Assembly: GCF_013391415.1 (NCBI RefSeq)
Contig: NZ_JACAXB010000005.1
Coordinates: 1 to 39,808 of the forward strand
Length of the DNA stretch: 39,808 nucleotides
Source: Aquitalea sp. LB_tupeE
Lineage (GTDB): Bacteria > Pseudomonadota > Gammaproteobacteria > Burkholderiales > Chromobacteriaceae
Reading direction: 5' to 3'
Shown: positions 17,874 to 26,726 of the stretch, one piece after another
Layout of the letters: every line of letters starts with the position of its first letter
Position numbering within the stretch: position 1 is the first letter of the stretch
Program-made: the position numbers and the translations under genes
The notes under the pieces: generated by a model
Told to the model about the DNA's origin: nothing
What the model saw: the letters and a program-made list of their open reading frames with translations, nothing else
Database searches by the model: none

Positions 17874-17979
17874 AAATCAGGTCTGCATGGCGGGTACTAG
17901 CGCGATACTCCGGTGCCACTGCAATGTGCTGACAGTCCTTGGGGCCATTCAAGCAGGTACTCTCAAGCTGTAGTAAAAA

Positions 17980-18174
17980 TCAACGGCTTTGAGCTGTTTT
18001 TTCCATACAACGCAACGCTTCCTCAGCCAACTCCCATTTGTCAGCCAGCAAGAATAACTCTATCGCACTGATTTTTCCTTGCCGGAAAGCCAGATGCCCA
18101 CTTTCCATGGCTGCAAATGCTTTGCGTTCCAGAATGGCCGCTTCCTTGATATTCAAGTCATCAGGTATCGACAC
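17980..18174 (-). CDS. Small helical protein of unknown function
   Basis: 64 residues with GTG start at 18174, seven bases after GGAG (AAGGAG motif); a TTG one codon upstream (18177) is the alternative. The chain is probably two or three helices (NIKEAAILERKAFAAMESGH, SAIELFLLADKWELAEEALR) without signal peptide or Cys pairs. It converges on the triple CheW-like gene. I do not recognise a family. The good ribosome site and helical composition are the reasons for calling it. Confidence 0.5.
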   Translation of the reverse strand: MSIPDDLNIKEAAILERKAFAAMESGHLAFRQGKISAIELFLLADKWELAEEALRCMEKTAQSR

Positions 18175-18553
18175 CAAGTATCTCCTTCATTCATCAGGAA
18201 AAAGGCAGACCAACCTTTGCTTATTCAACTTGAGAAGTCAGACAAGCATATCGATACCATTGAAAATCAAAATACGTAAAATGGATTATTTGCACAAAAA
18301 ATCAATCCAAATGATCTTTATGGACAAAATTCTCTGCATCTGACTGAGTCGCCCCTGATTTCATGGAAGCCATTCTGTCAGTTTTGAGTAGTACTGCAGC
18401 CGTTCTGCCCCCTCGCTTGAACGGCGGTATTGCCGAGCTTGAGACCTTGGCCCCGTATCTCGGCAATGGCTGCTCCTAGCCGAATGCGGACACCTGCAGC
18501 CGAGCCTGCTAGCGTCTGCTTCGGCCGATACTCAGCCCTTACGCCAAACCCAC

Positions 18554-18600
18554 ATAAAACAAGAGCCGCTAGCCTTTTCAGGCAGCGGCTCTTGTTTTAT
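18554..18600. terminator. Long perfect hairpin, bidirectional terminator-like
   Basis: A 17-base perfect inverted repeat (18554-18570 with 18584-18600) around a 13-base loop that can itself pair (CCT/AGG). The stem begins ATAAAAC and ends GTTTTAT, giving a T run on both strands. No gene ends immediately before it on either side, so it may be a leftover from a lost gene. Confidence 0.6.
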
Positions 18601-18797
18601 GACCATATCTTAAAATTTGGCTCAAACACCAGCAAACTCATTAGCCAATGCACACGCATCGATGCCAGCACTGATCATCCGTTGCATCATTGCAACTGGG
18701 TGAACTACTTACACAGAATCCAAGATCGTCCAAAATCGTATCAAGACAGCGAGGACCAAGTGGCATACTGGATGGCATACTGAAAATTACAGGCAAC

Positions 18798-18827
18798 AAA
18801 AAAGCCCTGAATAATCAGGGCTTTTTT
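18798..18827. terminator. Rho-independent terminator behind tRNA-Ser
   Basis: A 13-base inverted repeat AAAAAAGCCCTGA / TCAGGGCTTTTTT with loop ATAA. Read on the minus strand it follows the tRNA-Ser 3' end by ten bases and ends in a T run. Symmetric A/T tracts would let it work both ways. Confidence 0.85.
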
Positions 18828-18836
18828 GTATGTATT

Positions 18837-18927
18837 TGGCGGAGAGGGGGGGATTCGAACCCCCGTTAGGGTATTACCCTAAACACGCTTTCCAGGCGTG
18901 CGACTTAAACCACTCATCCACCTCTCC
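18837..18927 (-). tRNA. tRNA-Ser (anticodon GGA)
   Basis: 91 bases including an encoded CCA (18837-18839). The acceptor stem GGAGAGG pairs with CCTCTCC. The D arm contains GAGTGGTTTAAGT. The anticodon loop CTGGAAA sits in a CACGC/GCGTG stem, giving anticodon GGA, which reads UCC/UCU serine codons. A long variable arm (TTTAGGGTAATACCCTAA), typical of class II serine tRNAs, is followed by the T arm CGGGGGTTCGAATCCCCC. Confidence 0.97.
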
Positions 18928-19092
18928 AGATGGCTGCTGTTGCAACGCTGTGCAACAGAGAAGCGCATAATACAGCCTCAACCCGTTCCTGACAATACCC
19001 TGCCCTGCATTTTCGCGCCCGGCCCTGCTGTTTGTGAATGCTACCGGCCGCAGGCTAGACTGCCAGCTTCCACCTTGCCTGACAGGCAATCC

Positions 19093-19626
19093 ATGCTGCT
19101 CATCATTACACCGCGCCTGCAGTTGCGTGAATTGACCCCGGCCGATGCATCTTTGGTGCTGACGCTGCTGAACGACCCGGATTTCATCCATTACGTGGCG
19201 GATCGTGGTATTCGCACCCTGGATGCCGCCAGCGATTACCTGCTGCGCGGCCCCTTGCTCAGTTACGCCGAGCACGGCATCGGCTTGTGGTGTGTGGAAC
19301 GGCGCGAGGATGGCCAGCCGGTTGGTATGTGCGGCCTGATACGTCGTGCGGGTCTTGCCGATGTGGACGTTGGTTATGTCATATTGCCCGCCAGGCGGGG
19401 GCTGTCTTATGCCAGTGAGGCGGCAACAGCCTGCGTGCAATATGGCCTCCACAGCCTGCACCTGCCGCGGGTGGTGGCTTATATCAACCCGGACAATGCC
19501 GCATCCGCCCGGGTGTTGTGCAAAGCCGGCTTGCATGCCTGCGGCCACATCACCCTGCCCGAAACCACGACACCGGTACTGCTGTTCACTAGCGAAACGC
19601 CGACCTCTACCATTGCGTCATCATAA
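19093..19626 (+). CDS. GNAT-family N-acetyltransferase (RimJ/RimL-like)
   Basis: 177 residues from ATG 19093. The start gives the family opening LLIITPRLQLRELTPADASL; the frame is open further upstream across the tRNA but without a plausible start. The GNAT fold is seen in the order N-terminal helix, central strands (GIGLWCVERREDGQPVGMCG), the acetyl-CoA binding region DVGYVILPARRGLSYASEAA, and the final YINPDNAASARVLCKAGLHA strand-helix. It is expected to acetylate an amino group using acetyl-CoA; the substrate is unknown (protein N-terminus or small molecule). It stands alone between the divergent tRNA-Ser and the efflux operon. Confidence 0.87.
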   Translation: MLLIITPRLQLRELTPADASLVLTLLNDPDFIHYVADRGIRTLDAASDYLLRGPLLSYAEHGIGLWCVERREDGQPVGMCGLIRRAGLADVDVGYVILPARRGLSYASEAATACVQYGLHSLHLPRVVAYINPDNAASARVLCKAGLHACGHITLPETTTPVLLFTSETPTSTIASS

Positions 19627-19637
19627 TTAATAACAAA

Positions 19638-19666
19638 TTGTCATTGCCTTGCCCCACGCATATCAC
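19638..19666 (+). promoter_or_regulatory. Candidate sigma-70 promoter of the RND efflux operon
   Basis: TTGTCA (19638-19643) and TATCAC (19661-19666) are spaced 17 bases apart, about 180 bases before the pump start. The -10 is a weak match. No divergent regulator gene adjoins the operon and I saw no clear operator palindrome. Confidence 0.3.
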
Positions 19667-19846
19667 ATGCTTTGGGCTAATATCGCAAAGGACATAGCGG
19701 TTGACCTGCTTTAGCGGCGGCGCGATGGCACAACAATAAAATACGACTGAGCCCGCTGCAGCCTGTTGCGTTGCGATCGGCACAGTCGCCAGCAACAACA
19801 AGCCGGTTAGACGTTCCGGCCACAGGCAGGAAGGCAGTCTCCCCCA

Positions 19847-22800
19847 ATGTGGATTGTTGAAACGGCACTGCGCCGACCTTACACCTTTATTGTCATGGCC
19901 ATTGTCATCGTGCTGGCCAGCGTGTTGGCGCTGTTGCGCACCCCGGTGGATGTACTGCCTGAAATCGACATTCCGGTCATCAGCGTGATCTGGGGTTACA
20001 ACGGCCTGGCACCGCAGCAAATGGCCGACCGCATCACCCAGTCCAACGAGCGCATTCTCACCACCACCGTCAACGACATCGAGCATATCGAGTCGCAATC
20101 GCTCAACGGCATTGCGGTGATCAAGATTTTCTTCCAGCCCAATGTCAACATCCAGACCGCCATCGCCCAGGTGGTATCGGTATCGCAGGCAGTGGTAAGG
20201 CAAATGCCCACCGGCACCACCGCGCCGCTGGTGATCAAATACACCGCCTCCAGCGTGCCGGTAGTGCAACTGGGCATGTCCAGCAAGACCCTGTCCGAAC
20301 AGGATGTGTTCGATGCCGCAGTGAATACGCTACGGCCGCAGCTGGTCACCATTCCCGGCGTGGCCATTCCCTACCCCTATGGCGGCAAGGTACGTTTGTT
20401 GTCGGTAGACCTGGACCTGGCCGCCATCACCGCCAAGGGCATGACACCAGCCAGCGTGGTAAACGCCATCAGCAGCCAGAACCTGATCCTGCCAGCAGGC
20501 ACTGCCAAGCTGGGTGATACCGAATTCAATATCGGCCTGAACGGCTCGCCCACCACCATTGCCGGGCTGAACAATATCCCGCTACGCAGCAGCAATGGCG
20601 CGACAACGTATCTGGGCGAGGTGGCGCATGTACGGGACGGCTATTCGCCGCAAACCAATATCGTGCGGCAAAACGGCCAACGCGGCCTGTTGCTGTCGGT
20701 ATACAAGAACGGCGGCGCGTCCACCCTCAGTGTGGTGGACAATCTGAAAAGCCTGCTGCCCACGGTGACGCCCTTGCTGCCCAAGGGCATTGAGGTGTCG
20801 CTGCTGGCGGATCAGTCGGTATTCGTGAAAACCGCCGTGGAAGGCGTGGTACACGAGGCGCTGATTGCCGCCGTACTCACCGCCATCATGTTGCTGCTGT
20901 TTCTGGGCAACTGGCGCACCACGTCCATCATTGCCATCTCCATTCCCTTGTCGATTTTTTCTTCGGTGATTTTGCTGCATGTCGTGGGTGAAACCATCAA
21001 TGTGATGACGCTGGGGGGGCTCGCGCTGGCGGTGGGCATTCTGGTGGACGATGCCACGGTCACCATCGAGAACATCGAGCGTCATCTGCACATGGGTTCG
21101 GACTTGCACACCGCCATTCTGGAAGGTGCCGGGGAAATTGCCATTCCGGCCTTTGTGGCCACGCTGTGCATCTGCATCGTGTTTGTGCCGATGTTCTTTC
21201 TGGAGGGCGTGGCGCGCTATCTGTTTGTGCCGCTGGCCGAGGCAGTGGTATTTGCCATGCTGGCCTCCTACCTGCTGTCGCGTACGCTGGTGCCCACGCT
21301 GGCACTGTTGCTGATGGGCCATCAGGGCCGCAGCGGCCGCGTGACGGCCTGGATTCACCATGTACATGCGCGCTTCAACCATCAGTTTGAAAAGCTGCGC
21401 AGCGTGTATGTGCTGTTGCTCAGCCACCTGCTGACCCACCGTCGCCGTTTTCTGGCCGGGTTTCTCGGCTTCTGCCTGTTGTCCTGCGGCCTGTACCTGC
21501 TGCTGGGGCGCGACCTGTTCCCTACCGTGGATACCGGCCAGATCAAGCTGCACATGCGCGCCCCCACCGGCACGCGCATCGAAAACACCGCCAGGCTGGC
21601 CGATGGCGTGGACAATGCCTTGCGGGAAATCATTCCGGCGGGCGAGCTGGACACCATCATCGACAATATCGGCCTGCCCTATTCCGGCATCAATCTGTCC
21701 TACAGCAACTCCGGCACTATCGGCACGCTGGATGCCGATATCCTGATTTCGCTGAAACCGGGCCATCGGCCGAGTGCCGATTACATCGAAAAAATTCCGC
21801 CACTGCTGGCCAAGCGTTTTCCGGGCGTGGAGTTTTTCTTCCAGCCTGCCGACATCGTCACCCAGATTCTCAACTTCGGCACCCCGTCAGCCATCGACGT
21901 GCAGATTTACGGCAAAAACATGGCACAGAACCATGCTTTTGCGGTGAAGCTGGCCGACCGCATCAAACAGATCAACGGCGCGGCTGATGTGCATGTCCAT
22001 CAACGCATGGATGCCCCGGCGCTCAAGCTGGACATGGACCGCACCCGCCTGCAAGGCATGGGGCTGAATGCGGTAGATGTGGCACAAAACCTGTTGTTGC
22101 CGCTCTCTGGCAGCCAGCAGACCCAGCCCACCTTCTGGCTGAACCCGGCCAATAGCGTGGTGTACAACATGCAGGCACAAACCCCGCAATACCGCATCAA
22201 CGGGCTGGATGAGCTGCTGCAACTGCCGGTGAACCCGGCTGGCGTCAACGGCAGTACGCCACAGCAGCTGGGTAATCTGGTACGCGTCAGCCCGGCGCGC
22301 GAGGCCGCCATTGTCAGCCGCTACAATATCCAGCCGGCGGTAGACATTTACGCCAATGTGCGCGGGCGCGACCTGGGCGCGGTGGCCAGCGAAATCCAGC
22401 AGCTGATCCGCCAGAGCGAGGCCGAACTGCCCAAGGGCAGCAAGATCAGCCTGCGTGGCCAGGTGGAAACCATGCAGTCCTCCTATACCGGGCTGGATCT
22501 GGGCATTCTGGGTGCCATCGTGCTGGTTTACCTGCTGATCGTGGTGAATTTCCAGTCCTGGCTGGACCCCTTCATCATCATTAGCGCGCTGCCCGCAGCA
22601 CTGGCAGGCATTGCCTGGATGCTGATACTGACCGGCACCAACCTCAGCGTACCTGCGCTGACCGGGGCCATCATGACCATGGGCGTGGCCACTGCCAACA
22701 GCATTCTGGTGGTGTCTTTTGCCCGTCAGCGCCTGCAAGAAGGCCTGCCACCGCTATCTGCCGCCCTGGAAGCCGGAGCCACCCGGCTGCGCCCGGTGCT

Positions 22801-23038
22801 GATGACGGCGCTGGCCATGATCATCGGCATGATTCCCATGGCCATCGGCATTGGCGACGGCTCGGAACAAAACGCACCGCTGGGCCGTGCCGTCATTGGC
22901 GGCCTGCTGTTTGCCACCGTCTCCACCTTGTTCTTTGTTCCGGTGGTGTTTGCCAGCTTTCACAGCTATCTGGCCAGACGCCGCGCAGCCGCCAACGCCC
23001 CGGATGACGCAAACCCCACTACGCCTGAAGCAGCATAG
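19847..23038 (+). CDS. RND-family efflux pump, inner-membrane permease
   Basis: 1063 residues, the usual length of tripartite RND pumps. It has the N-terminal cytoplasmic start and TM1 (RRPYTFIVMAIVIVLASVLA), a large periplasmic porter loop, a TM2-TM6 block, a second porter loop and a TM8-TM12 block. TM4 keeps the proton-relay pair in GILVDDATVTIEN (Asp401/Asp402). The TM10 segment GVATANSILVVSFA has Ala950 where AcrB has the relay Lys940. It should export small molecules driven by protons, with the adaptor and channel encoded next. The order pump-adaptor-channel is less common than adaptor-pump-channel. The ribosome site is weak (GGAAGG about 13 bases upstream). The substrate is unknown. Confidence 0.94.
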   Translation: MWIVETALRRPYTFIVMAIVIVLASVLALLRTPVDVLPEIDIPVISVIWGYNGLAPQQMADRITQSNERILTTTVNDIEHIESQSLNGIAVIKIFFQPNVNIQTAIAQVVSVSQAVVRQMPTGTTAPLVIKYTASSVPVVQLGMSSKTLSEQDVFDAAVNTLRPQLVTIPGVAIPYPYGGKVRLLSVDLDLAAITAKGMTPASVVNAISSQNLILPAGTAKLGDTEFNIGLNGSPTTIAGLNNIPLRSSNGATTYLGEVAHVRDGYSPQTNIVRQNGQRGLLLSVYKNGGASTLSVVDNLKSLLPTVTPLLPKGIEVSLLADQSVFVKTAVEGVVHEALIAAVLTAIMLLLFLGNWRTTSIIAISIPLSIFSSVILLHVVGETINVMTLGGLALAVGILVDDATVTIENIERHLHMGSDLHTAILEGAGEIAIPAFVATLCICIVFVPMFFLEGVARYLFVPLAEAVVFAMLASYLLSRTLVPTLALLLMGHQGRSGRVTAWIHHVHARFNHQFEKLRSVYVLLLSHLLTHRRRFLAGFLGFCLLSCGLYLLLGRDLFPTVDTGQIKLHMRAPTGTRIENTARLADGVDNALREIIPAGELDTIIDNIGLPYSGINLSYSNSGTIGTLDADILISLKPGHRPSADYIEKIPPLLAKRFPGVEFFFQPADIVTQILNFGTPSAIDVQIYGKNMAQNHAFAVKLADRIKQINGAADVHVHQRMDAPALKLDMDRTRLQGMGLNAVDVAQNLLLPLSGSQQTQPTFWLNPANSVVYNMQAQTPQYRINGLDELLQLPVNPAGVNGSTPQQLGNLVRVSPAREAAIVSRYNIQPAVDIYANVRGRDLGAVASEIQQLIRQSEAELPKGSKISLRGQVETMQSSYTGLDLGILGAIVLVYLLIVVNFQSWLDPFIIISALPAALAGIAWMLILTGTNLSVPALTGAIMTMGVATANSILVVSFARQRLQEGLPPLSAALEAGATRLRPVLMTALAMIIGMIPMAIGIGDGSEQNAPLGRAVIGGLLFATVSTLFFVPVVFASFHSYLARRRAAANAPDDANPTTPEAA

Positions 23039-23047
23039 GACAACACC

Positions 23048-24217
23048 ATGACCGATCAGCGCCATGCCAATCAGGGCGTGCCAGCCTTCCACCACGACAC
23101 CCTCCCTGGCCTGGACGGCCGCGACAAGGTGGCGCGCCGCGCCCGCACCGTCAGCCTCATCATCGTGCTGCTGTTACTGGCCGGGCTGGGCCGTACCTTG
23201 CTGGCCAGACAGGCCAATGCCGATACGCTGGCCAAACAAGCCAGCCAGAGTGCCATCCAGCAAGTACGGGTGGTGCAGGCGCAGAACAATCGCCACGACA
23301 ACCGGCTGACCTTGCCAGGCACACTGCAGGGCATGCGCGAGGCGCTGGTGTATGCGCGCGGCAGCGGCTATGTAAAACAATGGCTGAAGGACATCGGCCA
23401 GCCGGTGAAAAAGGGCGAGCTGCTGGCAGTGCTGGACACACCGGACATCGCCAAGCAAGTGGACGAAGCCGCCGCCAGCCATGAACTGGCCCGCACCGCC
23501 TATCAGCGCTGGAGCCGCTTGCGCGCGCAGGATGCGGTTTCGCAGCAGGAGCTGGACGAAAAAACCGCCGCCTTCCAGCAAACCCAGGCCACACTGCAAC
23601 GGCTGCGCGACCAGCAGGACTTCGCCCGCATCGTGGCCCCGTTTGACGGCATCGTCACCAAGCGCAATATCGACAATGGCAGCCTGGTCAATGCCGGTAA
23701 TGGTGGCAGCGGCCAGGCGCTGTTCAGCGTGGCACAGGTGGACCAGCTGCACCTGTACGTCTACCTGCCGCAAGACCGTGCCAACCAGGTCAAGGTGGGC
23801 GACCCGGTGGACATCGCGCTGACCGAGGGTGGCAAGCCGCTGGCAGGCAAGGTGGCCCGCACCGCCGGTGCCATCGACCCGGCCAGCCGCACCCTGCAGG
23901 TCGAGGTAGTCCTGCCCAATGCCCAGCACCAGTTGCTGCCCGGCCAGTATGTGGAAGCCAGTTTCAAGATGAGCAGCCCAGCCGGGCTGACCCTGCCTAC
24001 CAATACCTTGATCTTCGGTTCCGAGGGCAGCCAGGTGGCGGTGGTGGACGAACACAACAAGGTAAGGCTGCAAAAAGTGGCACTGGGAACCGACTATGGC
24101 AAGGACATTGCCATCAAGGCCGGACTGAGCGGCAAGGAGCGCATCATCCTGAATCCGTCCGATGCCATCCACAACGGTCAGAGCGTGGCCATTGTCGCCA
24201 GCGACAAGGGTGAGTGA
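23048..24217 (+). CDS. RND efflux periplasmic adaptor (membrane fusion protein)
   Basis: 389 residues. A short cytoplasmic tail is followed by an uncleaved membrane anchor (about 38-53, LIIVLLLLAGLGRTLL), a lipoyl/barrel-sandwich half (GSGYVKQWLKDIGQPVKKGE), an alpha-helical hairpin (about 130-190) and the second lipoyl half (RIVAPFDGIVTKRNIDNGS). The beta-barrel (QLHLYVYLPQDRA) and the membrane-proximal domain follow. It links the pump to the outer-membrane channel. It starts nine bases after the pump stop with AGGA at good distance, and its stop is three bases before the channel start. It has an N-terminal signal anchor, not a lipoprotein signal. Confidence 0.93.
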   Translation: MTDQRHANQGVPAFHHDTLPGLDGRDKVARRARTVSLIIVLLLLAGLGRTLLARQANADTLAKQASQSAIQQVRVVQAQNNRHDNRLTLPGTLQGMREALVYARGSGYVKQWLKDIGQPVKKGELLAVLDTPDIAKQVDEAAASHELARTAYQRWSRLRAQDAVSQQELDEKTAAFQQTQATLQRLRDQQDFARIVAPFDGIVTKRNIDNGSLVNAGNGGSGQALFSVAQVDQLHLYVYLPQDRANQVKVGDPVDIALTEGGKPLAGKVARTAGAIDPASRTLQVEVVLPNAQHQLLPGQYVEASFKMSSPAGLTLPTNTLIFGSEGSQVAVVDEHNKVRLQKVALGTDYGKDIAIKAGLSGKERIILNPSDAIHNGQSVAIVASDKGE

Positions 24218-24220
24218 GCC

Positions 24221-25660
24221 ATGCGCGCCTTCTTCACCCCGCTAGCTGGTGCCAGCTTGCTGCTGACGCTGGCGGGCTGCGCGGCCATCGGGCCGGACTA
24301 CCGCACCCCGGCCATCAGCGACATGCCCGCCAATTGGCAGGGTACAGGTCAGTGGCAAGCAGCCCAGCCAGCCGACCAGCAGGCCAAACAGCCCTGGTGG
24401 CAACAGTTTGGCGATGCCACGCTCAACCGGCTGGAAGCCGACTGCATGGCCGGCAATGCCAGCCTGAAACTGGCACTGGCCCGCCTGCAACAGGCCCAGG
24501 CCCAGGCTGGCATCCACGCCGCAGCCACCCTGCCCGCTGTCAGCACGGGTGCCAGCGTCAGCCGCACGCGTATTTCCGCCGAGCGTCCACTCACCAATTA
24601 CCAATCCACCAATAGCAGCACCATCCAGAACGATTACAAGCCCACGCTGAATGTCAGCTACGAATTCGACTGGCTGGGCCGCGTGCGCCGTGATGTGGAA
24701 AGCGCCCGCGCCAGCGCCGCGCAAAGCCAGGCTGACAGCGAAAACGTACGCTTGCTGCTGGCTACGCAACTGGCCACGGCCTACTTCCAGCTGCGCCAGC
24801 TGGATGAAGAAAGCGCCCTGCTGCGCCAATCCATCAGCCTGCAGCAAAAAGTGCTGCAACTAACTCAAATCCGCCATCGCGAGGGGCTGGACGCCGCCGG
24901 TGCACTAGCCACTCAGCAAGCCAGCCTGCAAGCAGCACAGGCCCAACTGAGCCTGCTGGGCAACCAGCGCCAACAACAGCAGGATTTATTGGCCACCCTC
25001 AGCGGTCATCCGGCCAGCAGTTTCCAGCTGGGTGCCGACAGCCTGCCCGCCCGCCTGCCCGTCATTCCTGCGGGCGTTCCGGCCGATTTGCTGCAGCGCC
25101 GCCCGGACATTGCCGCCACCGAACGTGCGGTGGCCGCCGCCAATGCGCAAATCGGCGTGGCCAAAGCCGCCTGGTTCCCGCAACTCACCCTGTCGCCCAC
25201 CTATATCGGCTATGAATCCGCCCAGCTGGCCCGGCTGGTTTCCGCACCGGCCCTTGTGTGGTCGCTGGGCCTGCAAGCGGGCCAGACCCTGTTTGACAAT
25301 GGCAAGACCCGCTCCGGGGTTGACTACGCCGAAGCCGGTTATCAGGCCGCTGCCAACAGTTATCGCCAGACAGTCTTGCAGGCCATCCAGGAAACACAGG
25401 ACGCGCTGTCAACCTTGCAGGGGCTGAATCAGGCCAGCGCCCAGCAGGCTGCCGCGGTGAGCAGCCAGCAGCACGCCTACGACATTTCCCTGCTGCGCTA
25501 TCGCGCAGGACTGGATAACGCCCTCACACTGGCCATCAACCAGCAAAGCCTGCTTGGCGCACAGCGCCTGCAAACCCAGTTGCATGGCAGCCAGTTTGTC
25601 TGGAGTGTGAATCTGATCAAGGCACTGGGTGGCGACTGGCAGACTGGCACCATGCACTAA
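24221..25660 (+). CDS. Outer-membrane efflux channel lipoprotein (TolC/NodT family)
   Basis: 479 residues. The signal peptide ends in a lipobox (LLLTLAGC), so the mature protein is acylated at Cys20 or close by, followed by AAIGPDYRTP, a classic NodT/OprM opening. Two repeats of long amphipathic helices rich in Ala and Gln form the periplasmic tunnel (LARLQQAQAQAGIHAAATLP; AAQAQLSLLGNQRQQQQDLL), with the conserved AGVPADLLQRRPDIAATERA between them. It completes the tripartite pump from the two preceding genes. The final segment (HGSQFVWSVNLIKALGGDW) is the usual C-terminal helix. A terminator follows within 30 bases. Confidence 0.94.
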   Translation: MRAFFTPLAGASLLLTLAGCAAIGPDYRTPAISDMPANWQGTGQWQAAQPADQQAKQPWWQQFGDATLNRLEADCMAGNASLKLALARLQQAQAQAGIHAAATLPAVSTGASVSRTRISAERPLTNYQSTNSSTIQNDYKPTLNVSYEFDWLGRVRRDVESARASAAQSQADSENVRLLLATQLATAYFQLRQLDEESALLRQSISLQQKVLQLTQIRHREGLDAAGALATQQASLQAAQAQLSLLGNQRQQQQDLLATLSGHPASSFQLGADSLPARLPVIPAGVPADLLQRRPDIAATERAVAAANAQIGVAKAAWFPQLTLSPTYIGYESAQLARLVSAPALVWSLGLQAGQTLFDNGKTRSGVDYAEAGYQAAANSYRQTVLQAIQETQDALSTLQGLNQASAQQAAAVSSQQHAYDISLLRYRAGLDNALTLAINQQSLLGAQRLQTQLHGSQFVWSVNLIKALGGDWQTGTMH

Positions 25661-25683
25661 GGCCGCCATGGCCGTGACCATGA

Positions 25684-25713
25684 AAAAACCCCGCTCATCC
25701 AGGCGGGGTTTTT
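25684..25713. terminator. Rho-independent terminator of the efflux operon
   Basis: Stem AAAAACCCCGC / GCGGGGTTTTT with an eight-base loop, 24 bases after the channel stop. The A/T tracts are symmetric, so it can also end transcription from the converging gene at 25737. Confidence 0.88.
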
Positions 25714-25736
25714 CTTGTGTCAGCGCGGGCATAGCT

Positions 25737-26393
25737 TCAGGCGGTCACGCGCAAGTCCTGCAGGCCGTCCTCGGCCGGAATATCCACATAGCGGACCAGA
25801 CCCGGCAAATCGTCCGGCAAGGCTGTCGCCGCCGCAGCACCTTCCAGCAGCGCGAGCACCGGTTGCAACACCACGCGGCGCAGCAAGCCTTCGTCCGTAC
25901 TCAAGGCATCCAGCCGCAGGCTGTAGGTCCATTCATCACCAAATGGCGATTCGTCATCTTCCCAGCGCAACAGGCGGCCTGCCTGGTTCAGCCAGGGCTG
26001 CCAGCCGGTGGCGGGGAAGCCGACATAGGCGTCGTAATCGAAGCTGAATTCACAGGTCCAGTGTGCAATGTGCAGCACCGGGCCCAAGGGCTCACCCTGC
26101 CCGTCCGGGCCAATTCGCGGCACGCCGTCGCCCGCCAGGCTGATCTGGAAGTTCAGAAAGGCCACAATGGTGTCCTTGCGCTTTTTCTTTTGCAGCAGCG
26201 GCAGGCTGCAGCACAGCGCCTGACGTGATTCGCCGCGCTTTTGCTGTTCGGTCAGCGGCTTGCCCACGGTGCACAGCCCGCTGGCGGGCAAGGCTTGCTG
26301 TAGTAGTTCGATCAGCGCCTGTTCCAGTTGCTTGGCGTGGCGCCAGGCTTGCTCTGCTTCCCGGGCGGAGGCGTCGGCCTGTGTGTTCTGCAT
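25737..26393 (-). CDS. Uncharacterised protein
   Basis: 218 residues from ATG 26393 with GGAA eight bases upstream. I do not recognise a family. The first 50 residues are helical and charged (AREAEQAWRHAKQLEQALIE). The rest appears to be a mixed alpha/beta domain rich in aromatic and acidic residues (HIAHWTCEFSFDYDAYVGFP, RLLRWEDDESPFGDEWTYS). No signal peptide, membrane helix or catalytic motif is visible, so it is probably cytoplasmic. It converges on the efflux operon across a shared terminator and lies downstream of the dehydrogenase gene, separated by the duplicated terminators and the repeat element. Codon use looks like that of its neighbours. Confidence 0.75.
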   Translation of the reverse strand: MQNTQADASAREAEQAWRHAKQLEQALIELLQQALPASGLCTVGKPLTEQQKRGESRQALCCSLPLLQKKKRKDTIVAFLNFQISLAGDGVPRIGPDGQGEPLGPVLHIAHWTCEFSFDYDAYVGFPATGWQPWLNQAGRLLRWEDDESPFGDEWTYSLRLDALSTDEGLLRRVVLQPVLALLEGAAAATALPDDLPGLVRYVDIPAEDGLQDLRVTA

Positions 26394-26518
26394 CTTGTCA
26401 TTCCAGTCTGTTCGGCACGATGGATGCCGGATTCAAGTGCGGATGATAGCCGGATTTGCCTGCTGCCGTCCGCCGCTTCTCATCAAACCAAGCGCATTTT
26501 CCGCTGATCACCATAAAA

Positions 26519-26542
26519 AAACCGGCCCCTCAGGGCCGGTTT
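26519..26542 (-). terminator. Distal terminator copy downstream of the glutamate dehydrogenase gene
   Basis: Ten-base perfect stem AAACCGGCCC / GGGCCGGTTT with loop CTCA. On the minus strand the stem runs into seven Ts, a strong Rho-independent terminator. A near-identical hairpin lies at 26727-26750. Confidence 0.8.
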
Positions 26543-26726
26543 GATAAATTATTGCTACCCAATCTCGCCTTCCCCAAAGAAGGCGAGGCTCCTTTCTTCA
26601 ACTATCAAGGCAAGGCGGAAGGATTGGGATGAAATAAAAAGGCTGCGGACTAAATGACAGATCCGGAGAGGCCCGGCTACGCCGGGCCCTGCAGAACCGA
26701 AGCAAATTACCTAGTCAGCAGCCTGA
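26543..26726 (+). repeat. Structured terminator-associated repeat element, copy 1
   Basis: 184 bases between two copies of the same terminator hairpin. Copy 2 is at 37232-37397. Shared with copy 2 are TTATTGC near the left end, a CTCGC...GCGAGG hairpin, a GGAT...GGG segment, AAGGCTGCG and the right end GTCAGCAGCCTGA. Internal pairings are CCCAATC with GATTGGG, AGGCTGC (26640-26646) with GCAGCCT (26718-26724), and the hairpin GGCCCGGC-TAC-GCCGGGCC (26670-26688). No protein is encoded. Strand follows the orientation shared by both copies. Confidence 0.75.

Larger units (their letters stand above)
18175..18836. other. Intergenic region with hairpins and a possible integrase-type remnant
   Basis: About 660 bases without a convincing gene. 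The first 170 bases are AT-rich and should hold the promoter of the small gene at 17980. At 18429-18467 there is a nine-base inverted repeat (ATTGCCGAG/CTCGGCAAT). A perfect long hairpin follows at 18554-18600. At 18759-18781 TGGCATACTG occurs twice in direct repeat, 13 bases apart; such short repeats resemble arm sites next to tRNA-borne integration sites. A plus-strand open frame (18430-18783) crosses the hairpin and does not look like a protein. Confidence 0.5.

Noticed and set aside
18430-18783. A 117-codon plus-strand frame next to tRNA-Ser
   Set aside because: It runs through the perfect hairpin at 18554-18600, and its composition looks non-coding.
20582-24172. Long minus-strand open frames inside the efflux pump and adaptor genes
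   Set aside because: His/Gln-rich translations typical of antisense shadows; the plus-strand genes have complete family motifs.
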